28,117 bases of DNA from JBNJEA01 sp051745395 (GTDB lineage Bacteria > Desulfobacterota > Desulfobacteria > Desulfobacterales > Desulfosalsimonadaceae), in contig JBNJEA010000027.1 of NCBI GenBank assembly GCA_051745395.1, positions 1 to 28,117 of the forward strand, read 5' to 3'. A program made the translations under genes and the position numbers. How positions within the stretch are numbered: position 1 is the stretch's first letter; each line of letters opens with the position of its first letter. The notes below the pieces were generated by a model. That model was not told where the DNA came from. It worked only from the letters and a program-made list of their open reading frames with translations, and did no database searches. Positions 15,399 to 24,257 of the stretch are shown piece by piece.

Positions 15399-16283
15399 TT
15401 ACAAGCCGGCCGCCTCCATGATCTCCGGCACCTTCTCTTCCTTGCCGATGGCCATGATGTGCACGCCGTCGCAGATCTGTTCTTCCTTTAACTGCCGGAT
15501 CATTCTGCCGGCAATCTCGATGCCTTTCTTCAGCGCCCCGCCCTTGGGGGCCGCGGCTATTTCATCGATTAACGGCTGGGGCACCATCACCCCGGCGACG
15601 TTTTTGTTCATAAAGCGCGCCATGCCCGCCGAGGTCAAAAGGATAATGCCGGCCAATATCTTGACGTCGAATTGACGGGCATAGTCCATGAACTGCTTGA
15701 AGTTGTCCATGTCGTAGACGGCCTGGGTCTGGATGAATTCGGCGCCTTTTTCGATTTTTTTCTCGAATTTGATCATCTGCGGTTCGATGGGATTGGCTTC
15801 CGGGGTGACAATAGCGCCGGCACACATCCGGATGTCGCCGTCGAGGTCGTTTCCGGCCATGTCGCGGCCGCCTTCCATGGTCCGGACGGCGGCGAGCAAC
15901 TGGCTGGAATCGAGGTCGAAAACACCCTTGGCCGTCTTGTGGTCGCCGAGCATGACCGAATCGCCGGTTAAGCACAGCACGTTGTGGATCCCCCGGCTGT
16001 GGGCAAACATCAAATCGGCCTGAAGCGCCAGCCGGTTTCGGTCCCGGCAGGTCATCTGCAGAATCGGCTCGCCGCCGTTTTCCTTGACCAGAAGCGCGCC
16101 GCCGATAGAAGGATAGCGCATGACCGAGCTCTGGTGGTCGGTAACATTCATGGCATCGACTTTGTCTTTTAACAGTTCGACGTGATGGGCCATTTTTTCC
16201 AGGTTGCATCCCTTGGAAGGGGCGACTTCCGAGGTCACGACGAATTTGCCGGAATCTAAAGCCTTTTTGAATGCGGACGGCAT
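15399..16283 (-). CDS. metF: Methylenetetrahydrofolate reductase-like protein, MetF paralogue 2
   Basis: A 294-residue TIM-barrel flavoprotein of the MetF family, which interconverts 5,10-methylene- and 5-methyl-tetrahydrofolate. Family features seen are the N-terminal FVVTSEVAPSKG, the segment QMTCRDRNR, CLTGDSVMLGDH, and near the end DGVHIMAIG. Length matches short bacterial MetF. The ATG has AAGGAT 7 nt upstream. It is the last gene of the minus-strand operon, 40 bp after metV, the arrangement known for the MetFV pair of acetogens and other acetyl-CoA-pathway bacteria. A second, diverged MetF homologue begins the same operon. The closer match to family motifs and the adjacency to metV make this copy the better candidate for the catalytic reductase. 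Confidence 0.92.
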   Translation of the reverse strand: MPSAFKKALDSGKFVVTSEVAPSKGCNLEKMAHHVELLKDKVDAMNVTDHQSSVMRYPSIGGALLVKENGGEPILQMTCRDRNRLALQADLMFAHSRGIHNVLCLTGDSVMLGDHKTAKGVFDLDSSQLLAAVRTMEGGRDMAGNDLDGDIRMCAGAIVTPEANPIEPQMIKFEKKIEKGAEFIQTQAVYDMDNFKQFMDYARQFDVKILAGIILLTSAGMARFMNKNVAGVMVPQPLIDEIAAAPKGGALKKGIEIAGRMIRQLKEEQICDGVHIMAIGKEEKVPEIMEAAGL

Positions 16284-16323
16284 GGGATTATCCTTTCACT
16301 TGGGTCTGTTTCAATGGAGTGGT

Positions 16324-16983
16324 TCACGATTTCTCCGCCGGCACATTATATTTCCCCGGGCTCGGTTCCCCCAGGTGGTTGCGCGGCCGCTGGTACCGGC
16401 GCATGGCGTCCAATGCATCCAGGGACTTGAGCCGGTTGTAGATCATGGTCCAGACGCAGTCTTTTTCCGAGTCGATCTCGCACTTGCCGTTGTTGGTGCC
16501 GCCGCATGGCCCGTTGACCAGGCCCTTGTGGCAGTTGGTCACCGGGCAGATGCCGCCGGTCTCGCCTATGATGCAGGTGCCGCATTGTGTGCAGATTTCG
16601 TTGAACTCGCCGGCACCGGTTTCCTTGCCGATAAACAGCGTGTTCTGGGCGGGCACCACCATTTTGCCGAGCTGGCTGGCGATGGTCTGCACCCCGAAGG
16701 CGCAGGACATGACCAGCAGGGAATCGGCCTGGTTGATCCGGGTGCCGTAGTCGTTTAAGATCTCGGGGGTCAGGTTGTCGCAGGCCACAGGCACCACCGT
16801 TGTGCCGGTTACCACCTTGCCCCTTTCCGACAACGTCTCCTGCATGGCCGCTACTTCGGGTGCGCCGCCGGTGCGGGTCAGGGTGGTGCAGGTGCCGCAG
16901 CCGATGATAAAGATTCTGCCCATGTTTTCAAGCAGGCGCTCTATCTCTTCGATGGGCTTTTGCTGGGTAATCGACCGGATCAT
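16324..16983 (-). CDS. metV: MetV, cysteine-rich zinc/FeS protein of the methylene-THF reductase complex
   Basis: A 219-residue protein with many Cys arranged in conserved groups: C29/C32, C131-x2-C134-x2-C137, C146, C151, C160, C168 and C176, including the motif NGPCGGTNNGKCE. These match the MetV-type C-terminal domain (PF12225 group) that partners short MetF and binds metal or iron-sulfur clusters. In Moorella and Sporomusa MetV links MetF to its electron-donating subunits; the same role is inferred here between MetF and the NuoEFG-like proteins. GGAGGA lies about 8 nt before the ATG, inside the end of the preceding gene, and only 3 bp separate the two genes. Confidence 0.92.
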   Translation of the reverse strand: MIRSITQQKPIEEIERLLENMGRIFIIGCGTCTTLTRTGGAPEVAAMQETLSERGKVVTGTTVVPVACDNLTPEILNDYGTRINQADSLLVMSCAFGVQTIASQLGKMVVPAQNTLFIGKETGAGEFNEICTQCGTCIIGETGGICPVTNCHKGLVNGPCGGTNNGKCEIDSEKDCVWTMIYNRLKSLDALDAMRRYQRPRNHLGEPSPGKYNVPAEKS

Positions 16984-16986
16984 AGG

Positions 16987-19900
16987 TTAGTCCTCCCTTT
17001 CTTTTTCAAGATCGCACCGCAAACAGCGCCTGGCCTCGCGATGCGCTTCCTCCCGGGTAAATCCCCGCTCCACTTCCCGGAAGTCGGCCACGCGGGCATC
17101 GGCTTTTTCCATTTCCACGCAGACCCGGGGCTGGTCTTCAGTGATTTCCTCTTCTTCCAATGCCAAACCGGTTTCCTGGAAATAGGCGGTTTTTTCGTCC
17201 GGCATGTAGACCGGTGAGTCGTCGCCGCGCAGGTACTTGTCAACGGCCAGTGCCGCCCGGCGGCCCGAGGCGATGGCCCGGATGACAAAGGTGGGCCCGG
17301 TGGTGAAATCCCCGCCGGCGAACACGCCGGGCACATTGGTGGCCAGGGTATTTTCGTCCACGGCCAGCGAACCCCACAGGGCGCGTTCGAGCTGGCTGTC
17401 TTCTGGCAGAAACGAGGTGTCCGGCGCCTGGCCGATGGAGATGATGATGTTGTCGGCCTCGATGTACTGGGTGTCGTCAAAGTCGCATGCCGGGTTGAAC
17501 TGCCCTTCCTGGTCAAAGACGTTTAAGCACCGGGAGAAGCTGACGCCGCAGACCCGGCCGTCTTTCTGTTCGATCTGCTGCGGCGACCAGGCCGGATTGA
17601 GTATGGCGCCTTCCTCGACGGTTTCCTCGATGTCTTTTTCCCATGCCGGCATTTCATTCCGGCTTTCCAGGCAGAAGACCTGCACGTCGTCGGCGCCGGC
17701 GCGAAGCGCGGTGCGGGCCACGTCCATGGCCACGTTGCCACCGCCGATGACCACGGTCTTGCCGGAAAGAAAAAGGTTTTCGCCCATGCGCACGTCGCGC
17801 AAAAAGTTCAATCCGTAGTAGAGGCCTTCCAGGCCTTCGTCTTCGCCGGCAATGCCGATGTGCTTGCTTGCCTGGGCGCCGGCGGCGATAAAAACGGCGG
17901 AATAGCCCTCCTTCATCAGGTCGTTGATGGTGTGGTTGGCGTCGATGGGGGCGTTGTATTCGATTTTGACCCCGGCGTTTTGGATGTATTTGATTTCCTG
18001 CTCGATGACTTCCCGGGGCAGCCGGAATTCGGGCACGGAAATGCCGAGCATGCCGCCGGGCACCGGCTGGGCCTCGAACACCGTGGTTTCGTAGCCGAAC
18101 TCGGCAAGAAAATAGGCGCAGGAAAGCCCCGCCGGGCCGGCGCCGACCACGGCGACCTTTTCCGGATTGGTCACGGGGAAGGGATCGCGCTCGGCGCCGT
18201 AGTTTTCGTAGTACCAGTCCGATGCATAGCGTTTCAGTGCCCGGATGGCAACGGGTTCGTCGAGTTCGCCCCGCCGGCACTTGTATTCGCAGGGATTGAT
18301 GCAGACCCGGCCGCAGACTGCCGGAAACGGGTTTCGTTCCCGGACGATGTCAACGGCGGCCTTGTAGTTGCCGCTGCCGATGGCCGCCACGTAGTTGGGC
18401 ACGTCGATACCGGCCGGGCAGGCGTGCTGGCAGGCGGAGATCACCATATTGTCGCAGACCGCGCCGGCACACCGGTGTTCCTGGATGTGGTCCCGGTATT
18501 CCTGCTCGAAATACTTCAGGGTGGACAGCGCCGGCTTGGGGCTGGCCTGGCCCAGGCCGCAAAGCGAGGCTTCGGATACGGTGTTGCCGATGACTTTCAA
18601 GGTCTCGATATCTTCGGGATGCCCTTGGCCGGTGGTGATCCGGCTCAAAGTCTCCAGCAGCTGCGTGGTGCCCAATCGGCACGGGGCGCACTTGCCGCAG
18701 GATTCGCTCTGGGTGAAGTTTAAGAAAAACCGGGCGATTTCGACCATGCAGTTGTTTTCATCGAGGACCACCATGCCGCCGGAGCCCATGATGGCGCCGA
18801 TGCGCTGGATGGTGTCATAATCGATGGGAAGGTTCAGAAACCGCGCCGGCACACAGCCCCCGGCCGGCCCGCCCATCTGGACGGCCTTGAACTGACGGCC
18901 CTTCGGAATGCCGCCGCCGATGTCGTAGACCACTTCCCGGATGGTGGTGCCGATGGGCACTTCGACCAGCCCGGTGTTGTTGACCTTGCCGGCCAAAGAA
19001 AAGATCTTGGTCCCCTTGCTGGCCTCGGTGCCGAGTTCGGTGTACCAGTCGGCGCCGTTTTTGATAATCAGCGGAATGTTGGCCAGGGTTTCGACGTTGT
19101 TGATGTTGGTGGGCTTTTCGTCTATGCCGGCCTGGGCCGGAAACGGCGGCCGGGGGCGTGGCATGCCGCGCTTGCCCTCAATCGATGCCATCAGCGCGGT
19201 TTCTTCGCCGCAGACAAAGGCGCCGGCACCCATTTTTAAGCGCAGGTCGAAGTCAAAGCCGGTGCCGAGGATGTTTTCGCCGACCAGGCCGAGTTGTTTT
19301 GCCTGGTCTACGGCGATGTTTAGATGTTCAACGGCGATGGGGTATTCCTCGCGCACGTAGATGATGCCGTACTCGGCGCCCATGGCGTAGGCGCCGATCA
19401 ACATTCCCTCGATCACAGAGTGGGGATCGCCTTCCAGAAGCGCGCGGTCCATGAACGCGCCCGGATCGCCCTCGTCGGCGTTGCAGACCACGTACTTCGG
19501 CGTGTTTTCCGACTGCCGGGCAAAGCGCCACTTGATGCCGGTGGGAAAGCCGGCGCCGCCGCGGCCGCGGATCTTGGCGGCAACGACTTCCTCGGTCACT
19601 GCCTCGGGCGTCATTTTTGTCAACGCCTTCGGCAGGCCCTTGTAGCCGCCTCCGGCGATATAGTGTTCAATCTTTGTGGGATCGATCCGACCGCAGTTGG
19701 CCAGCACCCGGCGCACCTGCTTCTGATAGAAGGGGATCTGGTTGCGGTGGTAGATAAACTGGCCGGTCTTTGGGTCCTGGTAGGCCAGGCGGTCGATAAG
19801 CTGGTTGTTTTTCAGGGTCCGGTCCACGATTTCGGCGGCATCTTCCGGGTCGACCTCCTGGTATTGGACGCCCATGGGCTCGATGGCCACCACCGGCGCC

Positions 19901-20127
19901 TTGGCGCAAAAACCGTGGCAGCCGGTCGACCGGATTTCCACGGCGTCGTCCATCCCCTGTTTTTTGACCGACTCGGCCATTGCATCCCGGACCGCCGCCG
20001 CACCGTACGCCCGGCAGCCGGTCATGCAGACATGGACCTCGGTCTTTTTTTTGCCCGATTCGGCCAGGATCTTGTTGCGGAACCATTCGAGCTGGCCGAC
20101 GGATGTCAGTGTCTTCATAGGGCTCAC
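16987..20127 (-). CDS. NuoF/HydB-like flavoprotein fused to a GltD/NfnB-like FAD oxidoreductase
   Basis: A 1046-residue fusion. Residues 25-110 are a thioredoxin-like [2Fe-2S] domain (C34, C38, C70, C74). Residues 150-545 are NuoF-like: FMN loop RGRGGAGFPTG (188-197), NADH region CGEETALMASIEGKRG (306-321), an SLBB-like part, and the [4Fe-4S] site C477-x2-C480-x2-C483 with C523. Residues 550-1046 are a GltD-like half: Cys-rich entry (C566, C570, C605, C609, C613, C617), FAD motif GAGPAG (662-667), a second dinucleotide motif GGGNVAMD (795-802) and AGGD (937-940). Such halves occur in Hyd-type bifurcating enzymes and NfnB. The GTG start overlaps the nuoE-like stop (GTGA) with GGAGG 4 nt upstream; ATG 20118 is the alternative. 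It probably takes electrons to or from NAD(P)(H) for the MetFV complex. Confidence 0.92.
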   Translation of the reverse strand: MSPMKTLTSVGQLEWFRNKILAESGKKKTEVHVCMTGCRAYGAAAVRDAMAESVKKQGMDDAVEIRSTGCHGFCAKAPVVAIEPMGVQYQEVDPEDAAEIVDRTLKNNQLIDRLAYQDPKTGQFIYHRNQIPFYQKQVRRVLANCGRIDPTKIEHYIAGGGYKGLPKALTKMTPEAVTEEVVAAKIRGRGGAGFPTGIKWRFARQSENTPKYVVCNADEGDPGAFMDRALLEGDPHSVIEGMLIGAYAMGAEYGIIYVREEYPIAVEHLNIAVDQAKQLGLVGENILGTGFDFDLRLKMGAGAFVCGEETALMASIEGKRGMPRPRPPFPAQAGIDEKPTNINNVETLANIPLIIKNGADWYTELGTEASKGTKIFSLAGKVNNTGLVEVPIGTTIREVVYDIGGGIPKGRQFKAVQMGGPAGGCVPARFLNLPIDYDTIQRIGAIMGSGGMVVLDENNCMVEIARFFLNFTQSESCGKCAPCRLGTTQLLETLSRITTGQGHPEDIETLKVIGNTVSEASLCGLGQASPKPALSTLKYFEQEYRDHIQEHRCAGAVCDNMVISACQHACPAGIDVPNYVAAIGSGNYKAAVDIVRERNPFPAVCGRVCINPCEYKCRRGELDEPVAIRALKRYASDWYYENYGAERDPFPVTNPEKVAVVGAGPAGLSCAYFLAEFGYETTVFEAQPVPGGMLGISVPEFRLPREVIEQEIKYIQNAGVKIEYNAPIDANHTINDLMKEGYSAVFIAAGAQASKHIGIAGEDEGLEGLYYGLNFLRDVRMGENLFLSGKTVVIGGGNVAMDVARTALRAGADDVQVFCLESRNEMPAWEKDIEETVEEGAILNPAWSPQQIEQKDGRVCGVSFSRCLNVFDQEGQFNPACDFDDTQYIEADNIIISIGQAPDTSFLPEDSQLERALWGSLAVDENTLATNVPGVFAGGDFTTGPTFVIRAIASGRRAALAVDKYLRGDDSPVYMPDEKTAYFQETGLALEEEEITEDQPRVCVEMEKADARVADFREVERGFTREEAHREARRCLRCDLEKERED

Positions 20128-20609
20128 GCATCCTCCTTGTCTTTGCGGTACTCACCGAGTACGCTGGTCACCTTGGTGGGATTGAGCTTGCCGTAGTAAT
20201 CCCGGTTGACCATCATGGTCGGGGCCACGAAGCAGGCGCCGAGGCAGGCCACGGTTTCCAGGGTGAACTGGTAGTCCTCGCTGGTTTCGCCTTCTTCCAG
20301 ATCGAGTTCCTTTTTGACCATCCGCAGAATGCTCCGGCTGCCCTTGACGTGGCAGGCCGTGCCCCGGCAGACCTTGAGCACACAGCGTCCTTTGGGCTTC
20401 AACGAAAAGCCGGAGTAAAAGGTGATCACGCCCTGGACCTGCGACGGGTACATGTTCAGCGCCTCGGCGATCGGTTCGATTGCTTCCGGCGGCACAAAGC
20501 CGAAGACTTCCTGCACCTCCTGGAGCATCGGGATCAATGCCCATTTTTCGCCTTCGTAGCGCTCAATGATTTCGGCGAGTTTGTCCGGATCAAAATGGTG
20601 TGGATCCAT
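20124..20609 (-). CDS. NuoE/HydC-like thioredoxin-fold [2Fe-2S] subunit
   Basis: A 161-residue cytosolic protein of the 24-kDa NuoE family. The four [2Fe-2S] ligands are seen as CRGTAC (C-x4-C) and, after about 35 residues, CLGAC (C-x3-C). The N-terminal helical part includes the usual pattern of two helices ahead of VFGFVPPEAI and VQGVITFYSGF. The ATG at 20609 is chosen because AAAGGAG lies about 9 nt upstream and the family N-terminus starts here; an upstream ATG at 20672 would add a 21-residue tail overlapping the preceding gene. It lies between the NuoG-like and NuoF-like genes and overlaps the latter, as expected for subunits of one complex. Confidence 0.93.
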   Translation of the reverse strand: MDPHHFDPDKLAEIIERYEGEKWALIPMLQEVQEVFGFVPPEAIEPIAEALNMYPSQVQGVITFYSGFSLKPKGRCVLKVCRGTACHVKGSRSILRMVKKELDLEEGETSEDYQFTLETVACLGACFVAPTMMVNRDYYGKLNPTKVTSVLGEYRKDKEDA

Positions 20610-20622
20610 GGGAGTTGCTCCT

Positions 20623-23301
20623 TTAGGCCTTGCGGGTTTCAATGTGGACCGGGCAGGTCCGCCAGCCGGCATCCGGGGAGCGGAGCTGGGAAAGATCGGT
20701 CAGGGCCATGGCGTCGTTGCCCCAAAATCCGGTCGGCACGAACAGGTGTCCGGCGGAAAGCCCGCGGTTGATGACCCATGGCCGTTCAACGGCCCCTGTC
20801 GCCGAGGTCAGGCGGAGCAGATCGTCTTCGGACAACGCCAGGGTCCGGGCGTCGGCCGGGGAGATCTCGATTTCGCCGTTAATGCCCGATTCTTTGATCC
20901 GGCGGGAGCGGCTGGTGCGGGTGCCGCCGCCGAGATGCCATCGCCGGGTGCCGATGTGTGCGTGATAGGCAAACTTTGAATCCGGGGGCGCAGAGTCGGG
21001 TTGCTCTGGCGGCCGGAATGCAAACCGGGCGCCTTCCGGGGCAGTTTGCGTTTCTGAGTTCACCCATGCATACCTGTGGCTGCCGAATGCCTTATACATG
21101 GGCACCACCCGGCGGATTTCCTGGCGGATTTTTTCGATGGTGGTATACTGTTCGGGATAGCCCATGTGCCGGGCCAGCATGCCGAGTATGGCCCAGTCCG
21201 GAAGCGCATGTGCCGGCGGGGGCACCACCGGGGAAAAGGTCTGGATGCGGCCTTCCATGTTGGTAAAAGCGCCGTTTTTTTCGGCAAACGTGGCCCCGCA
21301 AAGGATTATGTCTGCCAGTTGCGCGGTGCTGTTAAACACCACGTCCTGCACCACGAGAAACTCCAGGTTTTCAAGGGCCGCGGCCACCCGTTTTTTGTCG
21401 GGCAGCGCCCGCAGCAGATTTTCCCCCATGATGTAGGCGGCCTTGATCTCGCCGGCTTCTGCGGCCTCGATTGCTTCCGCCAGCCCGGCTCCCGGGCCGG
21501 CCGGAAGACGGGTCTGCCAGGCCTGTTCCACGGCCTGGCGGTGTTGTTCATCGGAGACCTTTCGTCGGCCGGGCAGCACATCACCCGCCGATCCCATGTC
21601 CAGGGCCCCGGCCGTGTTGTTTTCCGGCATCAACACGAAGAATCCGGCATTTTCCGCGCCGATGCTGCCGGTCAGCAGGGCGAGGTTGAACACGGCATCA
21701 AAAATCTCGGCGCCATGGGACTGTTCGAGCAGATCGGCCGGCAGGACAAACGCGATTTTCTTGTGGCCAAGCAAGTCCACTGCCTTTTGGAAACGGCGGG
21801 CGGAAACGCCGGACTGCCCGGCCAACCCGTCCGCGCCGATGTTTTGCAGGGTGCCGGAAAACGCGTCCAACCCTTCGGTGTTTTGGGCGATAAAGTCGCC
21901 GTCTTCGGCCTGCCGGTCGATCAGGGCGGCCGAGATCGCGTTTACGGCATCCACGGCCCATGCCGGATTGGGGTGGCCGCTTTCGGGTCGCAGCCAGGCA
22001 CCGGCGAAAGTGATCAGGTCGGACCTTGCCGCGTTGATGACCACCAGCGGGGTTTTGGCCATGGCCGCCTGCTTGATATGGTAGCCGGCCACGGGCACCG
22101 TGTGCTCGGGGTCGGCATTGACGGCAATGATGGCGTCCGCGTTTTCCAGGGACGCAAGCGGGGTGCGACGGCATGCGCCCATGCAGGCATCATCGATGCG
22201 CCGCAGAAGGGCCTGACCGTTTAGTTCCGCGCCATTGGCCACGTTGTTGGTTTCAAAAATCACCCGGGCGATTTTCTGGAACAGGTAGTTTTCCTCGTTG
22301 GTGCATTTCGAAGAGCCGATAAAGGCGATGCTGTCGGGCCCGTACCGGCGCTTGATGTCCGCCAGGCGGGAGCCGACGGTGGCAATCGCCGTATCCCAGG
22401 TGGCCGGCGTAAAATCCGCAACCTCCGGCCCATCTTCGGTTTGCCCGGCGGTTTTGACATACGGCTGGGTCAGGCGGTCGGCAGCGTTTAAAAAATCATG
22501 GGCAAAGTGTCCCCGGACGCATAGGGTGGAACCGTTGACGCTGTCGGACAAACCCGAGGGGTTGACCTCGACGACCCGGTCGCCGGCGGTGCCGAAGGCC
22601 AGGCTGCAGCCGGCGCCGCAGAATCCGCATATGGAATTGGCCGTTTTTTCGGCAGTGCCCACGAATTCCGTCTGCTTGGGCGAAAGCGCGCCGGTCGGGC
22701 ACATGGAAACGCAGGTGCCGCAGAAGGTGCAGCTCGATGCTTCAAGGGGTTGATCATGCAGGGTGGTCGGCCGGGAGGTAAAGCCGCGGTCGCTGTAGTC
22801 AATGGCACCGACGGCGACCAGTTCATGGTCGGCCCGGATGCACCTGCCGCAGAGGATGCACTTGCTCAGATCCCGGACGATAAAGGGATTGATCGTTTCA
22901 AATGGCTTGTAATTGGGCATGGGATAGAGCTGCGGCTCGCCGATGCCCAGCTCGGCTGCGATTTTCCGCAGTTCGCACCGGTTGCCCTTGTTGCAGACGA
23001 TACAGGATTCCGGGTGCTCGGCCATCATCAGGCGGACAATGTTTTTCCGGTGCGCGACGACGCGTTCGGTGTGGGTGGCCACAGCCATGTCCTGAGCCGC
23101 CGGGGTGACGCAGGATGCCATCAGCCGTCCGCTTTTTTCGTCTTCAACCAAACACAGGCGGCAGGCGCCGTGTGGTTTTAATTCCGGGTGATGGCAGATG
23201 GTGGGGATTTTGATACCGTTTTGTTCGGCCGCATTTAAAACTGAGGCGCCGGCCGGGCAGGAGACTTTTTTGCCGTTGATGGACAGGACGATGTGTTTCA
23301 C
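20623..23301 (-). CDS. NuoG/FdhA-like iron-sulfur molybdopterin-fold protein lacking the Mo-ligand residue
   Basis: An 892-residue protein with the layout of NuoG and soluble formate dehydrogenase alpha subunits. A plant-type [2Fe-2S] domain has C36, C47, C50 and C64; the His-Cys3 cluster has H96, C100, C103 and C109. Two ferredoxin motifs follow, C148/C151/C154 with Asp158 in place of the fourth Cys, and C191/C194/C197/C201. The N7-type cluster (C225, C228, C232, C261) leads the molybdopterin-oxidoreductase fold. Where FdhA enzymes have Cys or Sec followed by His, this protein has N361-G362, and no in-frame TGA is present. It is therefore unlikely to be a formate dehydrogenase and is probably an electron-transfer subunit. 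The GTG start has AAGGAG 8 nt upstream. Confidence 0.92.
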   Translation of the reverse strand: MKHIVLSINGKKVSCPAGASVLNAAEQNGIKIPTICHHPELKPHGACRLCLVEDEKSGRLMASCVTPAAQDMAVATHTERVVAHRKNIVRLMMAEHPESCIVCNKGNRCELRKIAAELGIGEPQLYPMPNYKPFETINPFIVRDLSKCILCGRCIRADHELVAVGAIDYSDRGFTSRPTTLHDQPLEASSCTFCGTCVSMCPTGALSPKQTEFVGTAEKTANSICGFCGAGCSLAFGTAGDRVVEVNPSGLSDSVNGSTLCVRGHFAHDFLNAADRLTQPYVKTAGQTEDGPEVADFTPATWDTAIATVGSRLADIKRRYGPDSIAFIGSSKCTNEENYLFQKIARVIFETNNVANGAELNGQALLRRIDDACMGACRRTPLASLENADAIIAVNADPEHTVPVAGYHIKQAAMAKTPLVVINAARSDLITFAGAWLRPESGHPNPAWAVDAVNAISAALIDRQAEDGDFIAQNTEGLDAFSGTLQNIGADGLAGQSGVSARRFQKAVDLLGHKKIAFVLPADLLEQSHGAEIFDAVFNLALLTGSIGAENAGFFVLMPENNTAGALDMGSAGDVLPGRRKVSDEQHRQAVEQAWQTRLPAGPGAGLAEAIEAAEAGEIKAAYIMGENLLRALPDKKRVAAALENLEFLVVQDVVFNSTAQLADIILCGATFAEKNGAFTNMEGRIQTFSPVVPPPAHALPDWAILGMLARHMGYPEQYTTIEKIRQEIRRVVPMYKAFGSHRYAWVNSETQTAPEGARFAFRPPEQPDSAPPDSKFAYHAHIGTRRWHLGGGTRTSRSRRIKESGINGEIEISPADARTLALSEDDLLRLTSATGAVERPWVINRGLSAGHLFVPTGFWGNDAMALTDLSQLRSPDAGWRTCPVHIETRKA

Positions 23302-23346
23302 GAAGCGGCTCCTTTTGGTTTCGGGTTAAAGGGCCGGAGACAGGCG

Positions 23347-24222
23347 CTATTTCAGTTTGGCGGCGTCCAGGTATTGCCGCAGCTTTTCCTCCCCGCCGAT
23401 GGTGATGATGTGGATGCCGTCGCACAAATCCTTTAATCCCTTTACGGTATCGGCGAACAACTCCATGCTGGCCTTTTCCTTGTCCGTGGCCTTGGCCAGT
23501 TTCTGCACCGCCCAGTCAGGCACCAATCCGCTTCTTAGGTGCCGGTTTAAAAATCGGGCCATGCCTGCTGTCCGAAGGATCATCACCTCGGCGATTACGG
23601 GCACGCCGAAGGTTTTCGTGCGGGATAAAAACTTGTCAAATCGTTCCACGTCAAAGATCGGCGTGGTCAGAAAATAGCCGGCGCCCATTTTCGTCATTTC
23701 CTCCATTTCCCGCAGCTCCAGGTCGGGGACGTTTTTTCCCCAGTTTGACTCCACGCCGGAGCCGAGGAAAAAATCGGGCCTGGCTTCGATGGGCTGGCCG
23801 TCGACGGTGTGGCCCTGCCGGATGTTTTCGAGCACGGACTGGAGCTTTCCGGCGTCCACGTGGAAAAACATCATTTCCTGGAGGCTGTCGCCGGTGATCC
23901 GGTAGTCCTCGGTAAAGACCAGCAGGTTGTCGATGCCGGCGTCATGGGCGGCAACGAGGTCCTTTTGAAGCTGGAGCCGGTTTTTTTCCCGGGTGGTGGT
24001 CTGGTAGATGGATTCGAACCGGTTTTCGCTTAAGACCTTGCAGGTGCCGATGGTATCGCCCACCACGCCTTCGAACTCGCTTTCCGAAAGCGAAACACCG
24101 TCGACCCGGCCCCGGACCTTGCGCAGATTGTCCACCAGGTCGTCGGGCGCCTGGTCAACGGGCGCCTGGATTTCTGTGGTGACCACGAATTGCTTTTTAT
24201 CCAGTGCTTCTTTGAGTCGCAT
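23347..24222 (-). CDS. Methylenetetrahydrofolate reductase-like protein, MetF paralogue 1
   Basis: A 291-residue member of the MetF family, clearly related to the gene product at the other end of the operon. Shared marks include FVVTTEIQAP near the N-terminus, the QTTTREKNR segment, the MILRTAGMARFLN region, and CDGIHIITIGG near the C-terminus. Where the other copy has CLTGDSVMLGD, this one has VFTEDYRITGD, so the folate/flavin region differs. The ATG has GGAG a few bases upstream. It follows the response-regulator gene by 35 bp and precedes the NuoG-like gene by 45 bp. It may be a second catalytic subunit, a structural paralogue, or a reductase for another C1 carrier; the sequence alone does not decide. 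Confidence 0.88.
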   Translation of the reverse strand: MRLKEALDKKQFVVTTEIQAPVDQAPDDLVDNLRKVRGRVDGVSLSESEFEGVVGDTIGTCKVLSENRFESIYQTTTREKNRLQLQKDLVAAHDAGIDNLLVFTEDYRITGDSLQEMMFFHVDAGKLQSVLENIRQGHTVDGQPIEARPDFFLGSGVESNWGKNVPDLELREMEEMTKMGAGYFLTTPIFDVERFDKFLSRTKTFGVPVIAEVMILRTAGMARFLNRHLRSGLVPDWAVQKLAKATDKEKASMELFADTVKGLKDLCDGIHIITIGGEEKLRQYLDAAKLK

Positions 24223-24238
24223 TTTTACTCCTTTTCTG

Positions 24239-24257
24239 ACTTAAGGCCGGGCCTTTT
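24239..24257. repeat. GC-rich hairpin between the response regulator and MetF paralogue 1
   Basis: The plus-strand sequence contains AAGGCC-G-GGCCTT followed by T residues, a terminator-like shape in the plus direction. In the transcribed minus direction it is preceded, not followed, by the T-type run, so it should not stop transcription of the operon. It could be an RNA-processing or stability element between the regulator and the metabolic genes. Confidence 0.35.

Noticed and set aside
17860..18723. Long open frames on the plus strand opposite the NuoF-GltD gene
   Set aside because: Shadow frames of a high-G+C gene: no ribosome site, repetitive Gly/Ala/Asp composition, and the minus-strand protein has full family motifs.
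20623..23301. Selenocysteine formate dehydrogenase, suggested by selB at the window edge
   Set aside because: No in-frame TGA and no Cys at the ligand position; the aligned residues are Asn-Gly.
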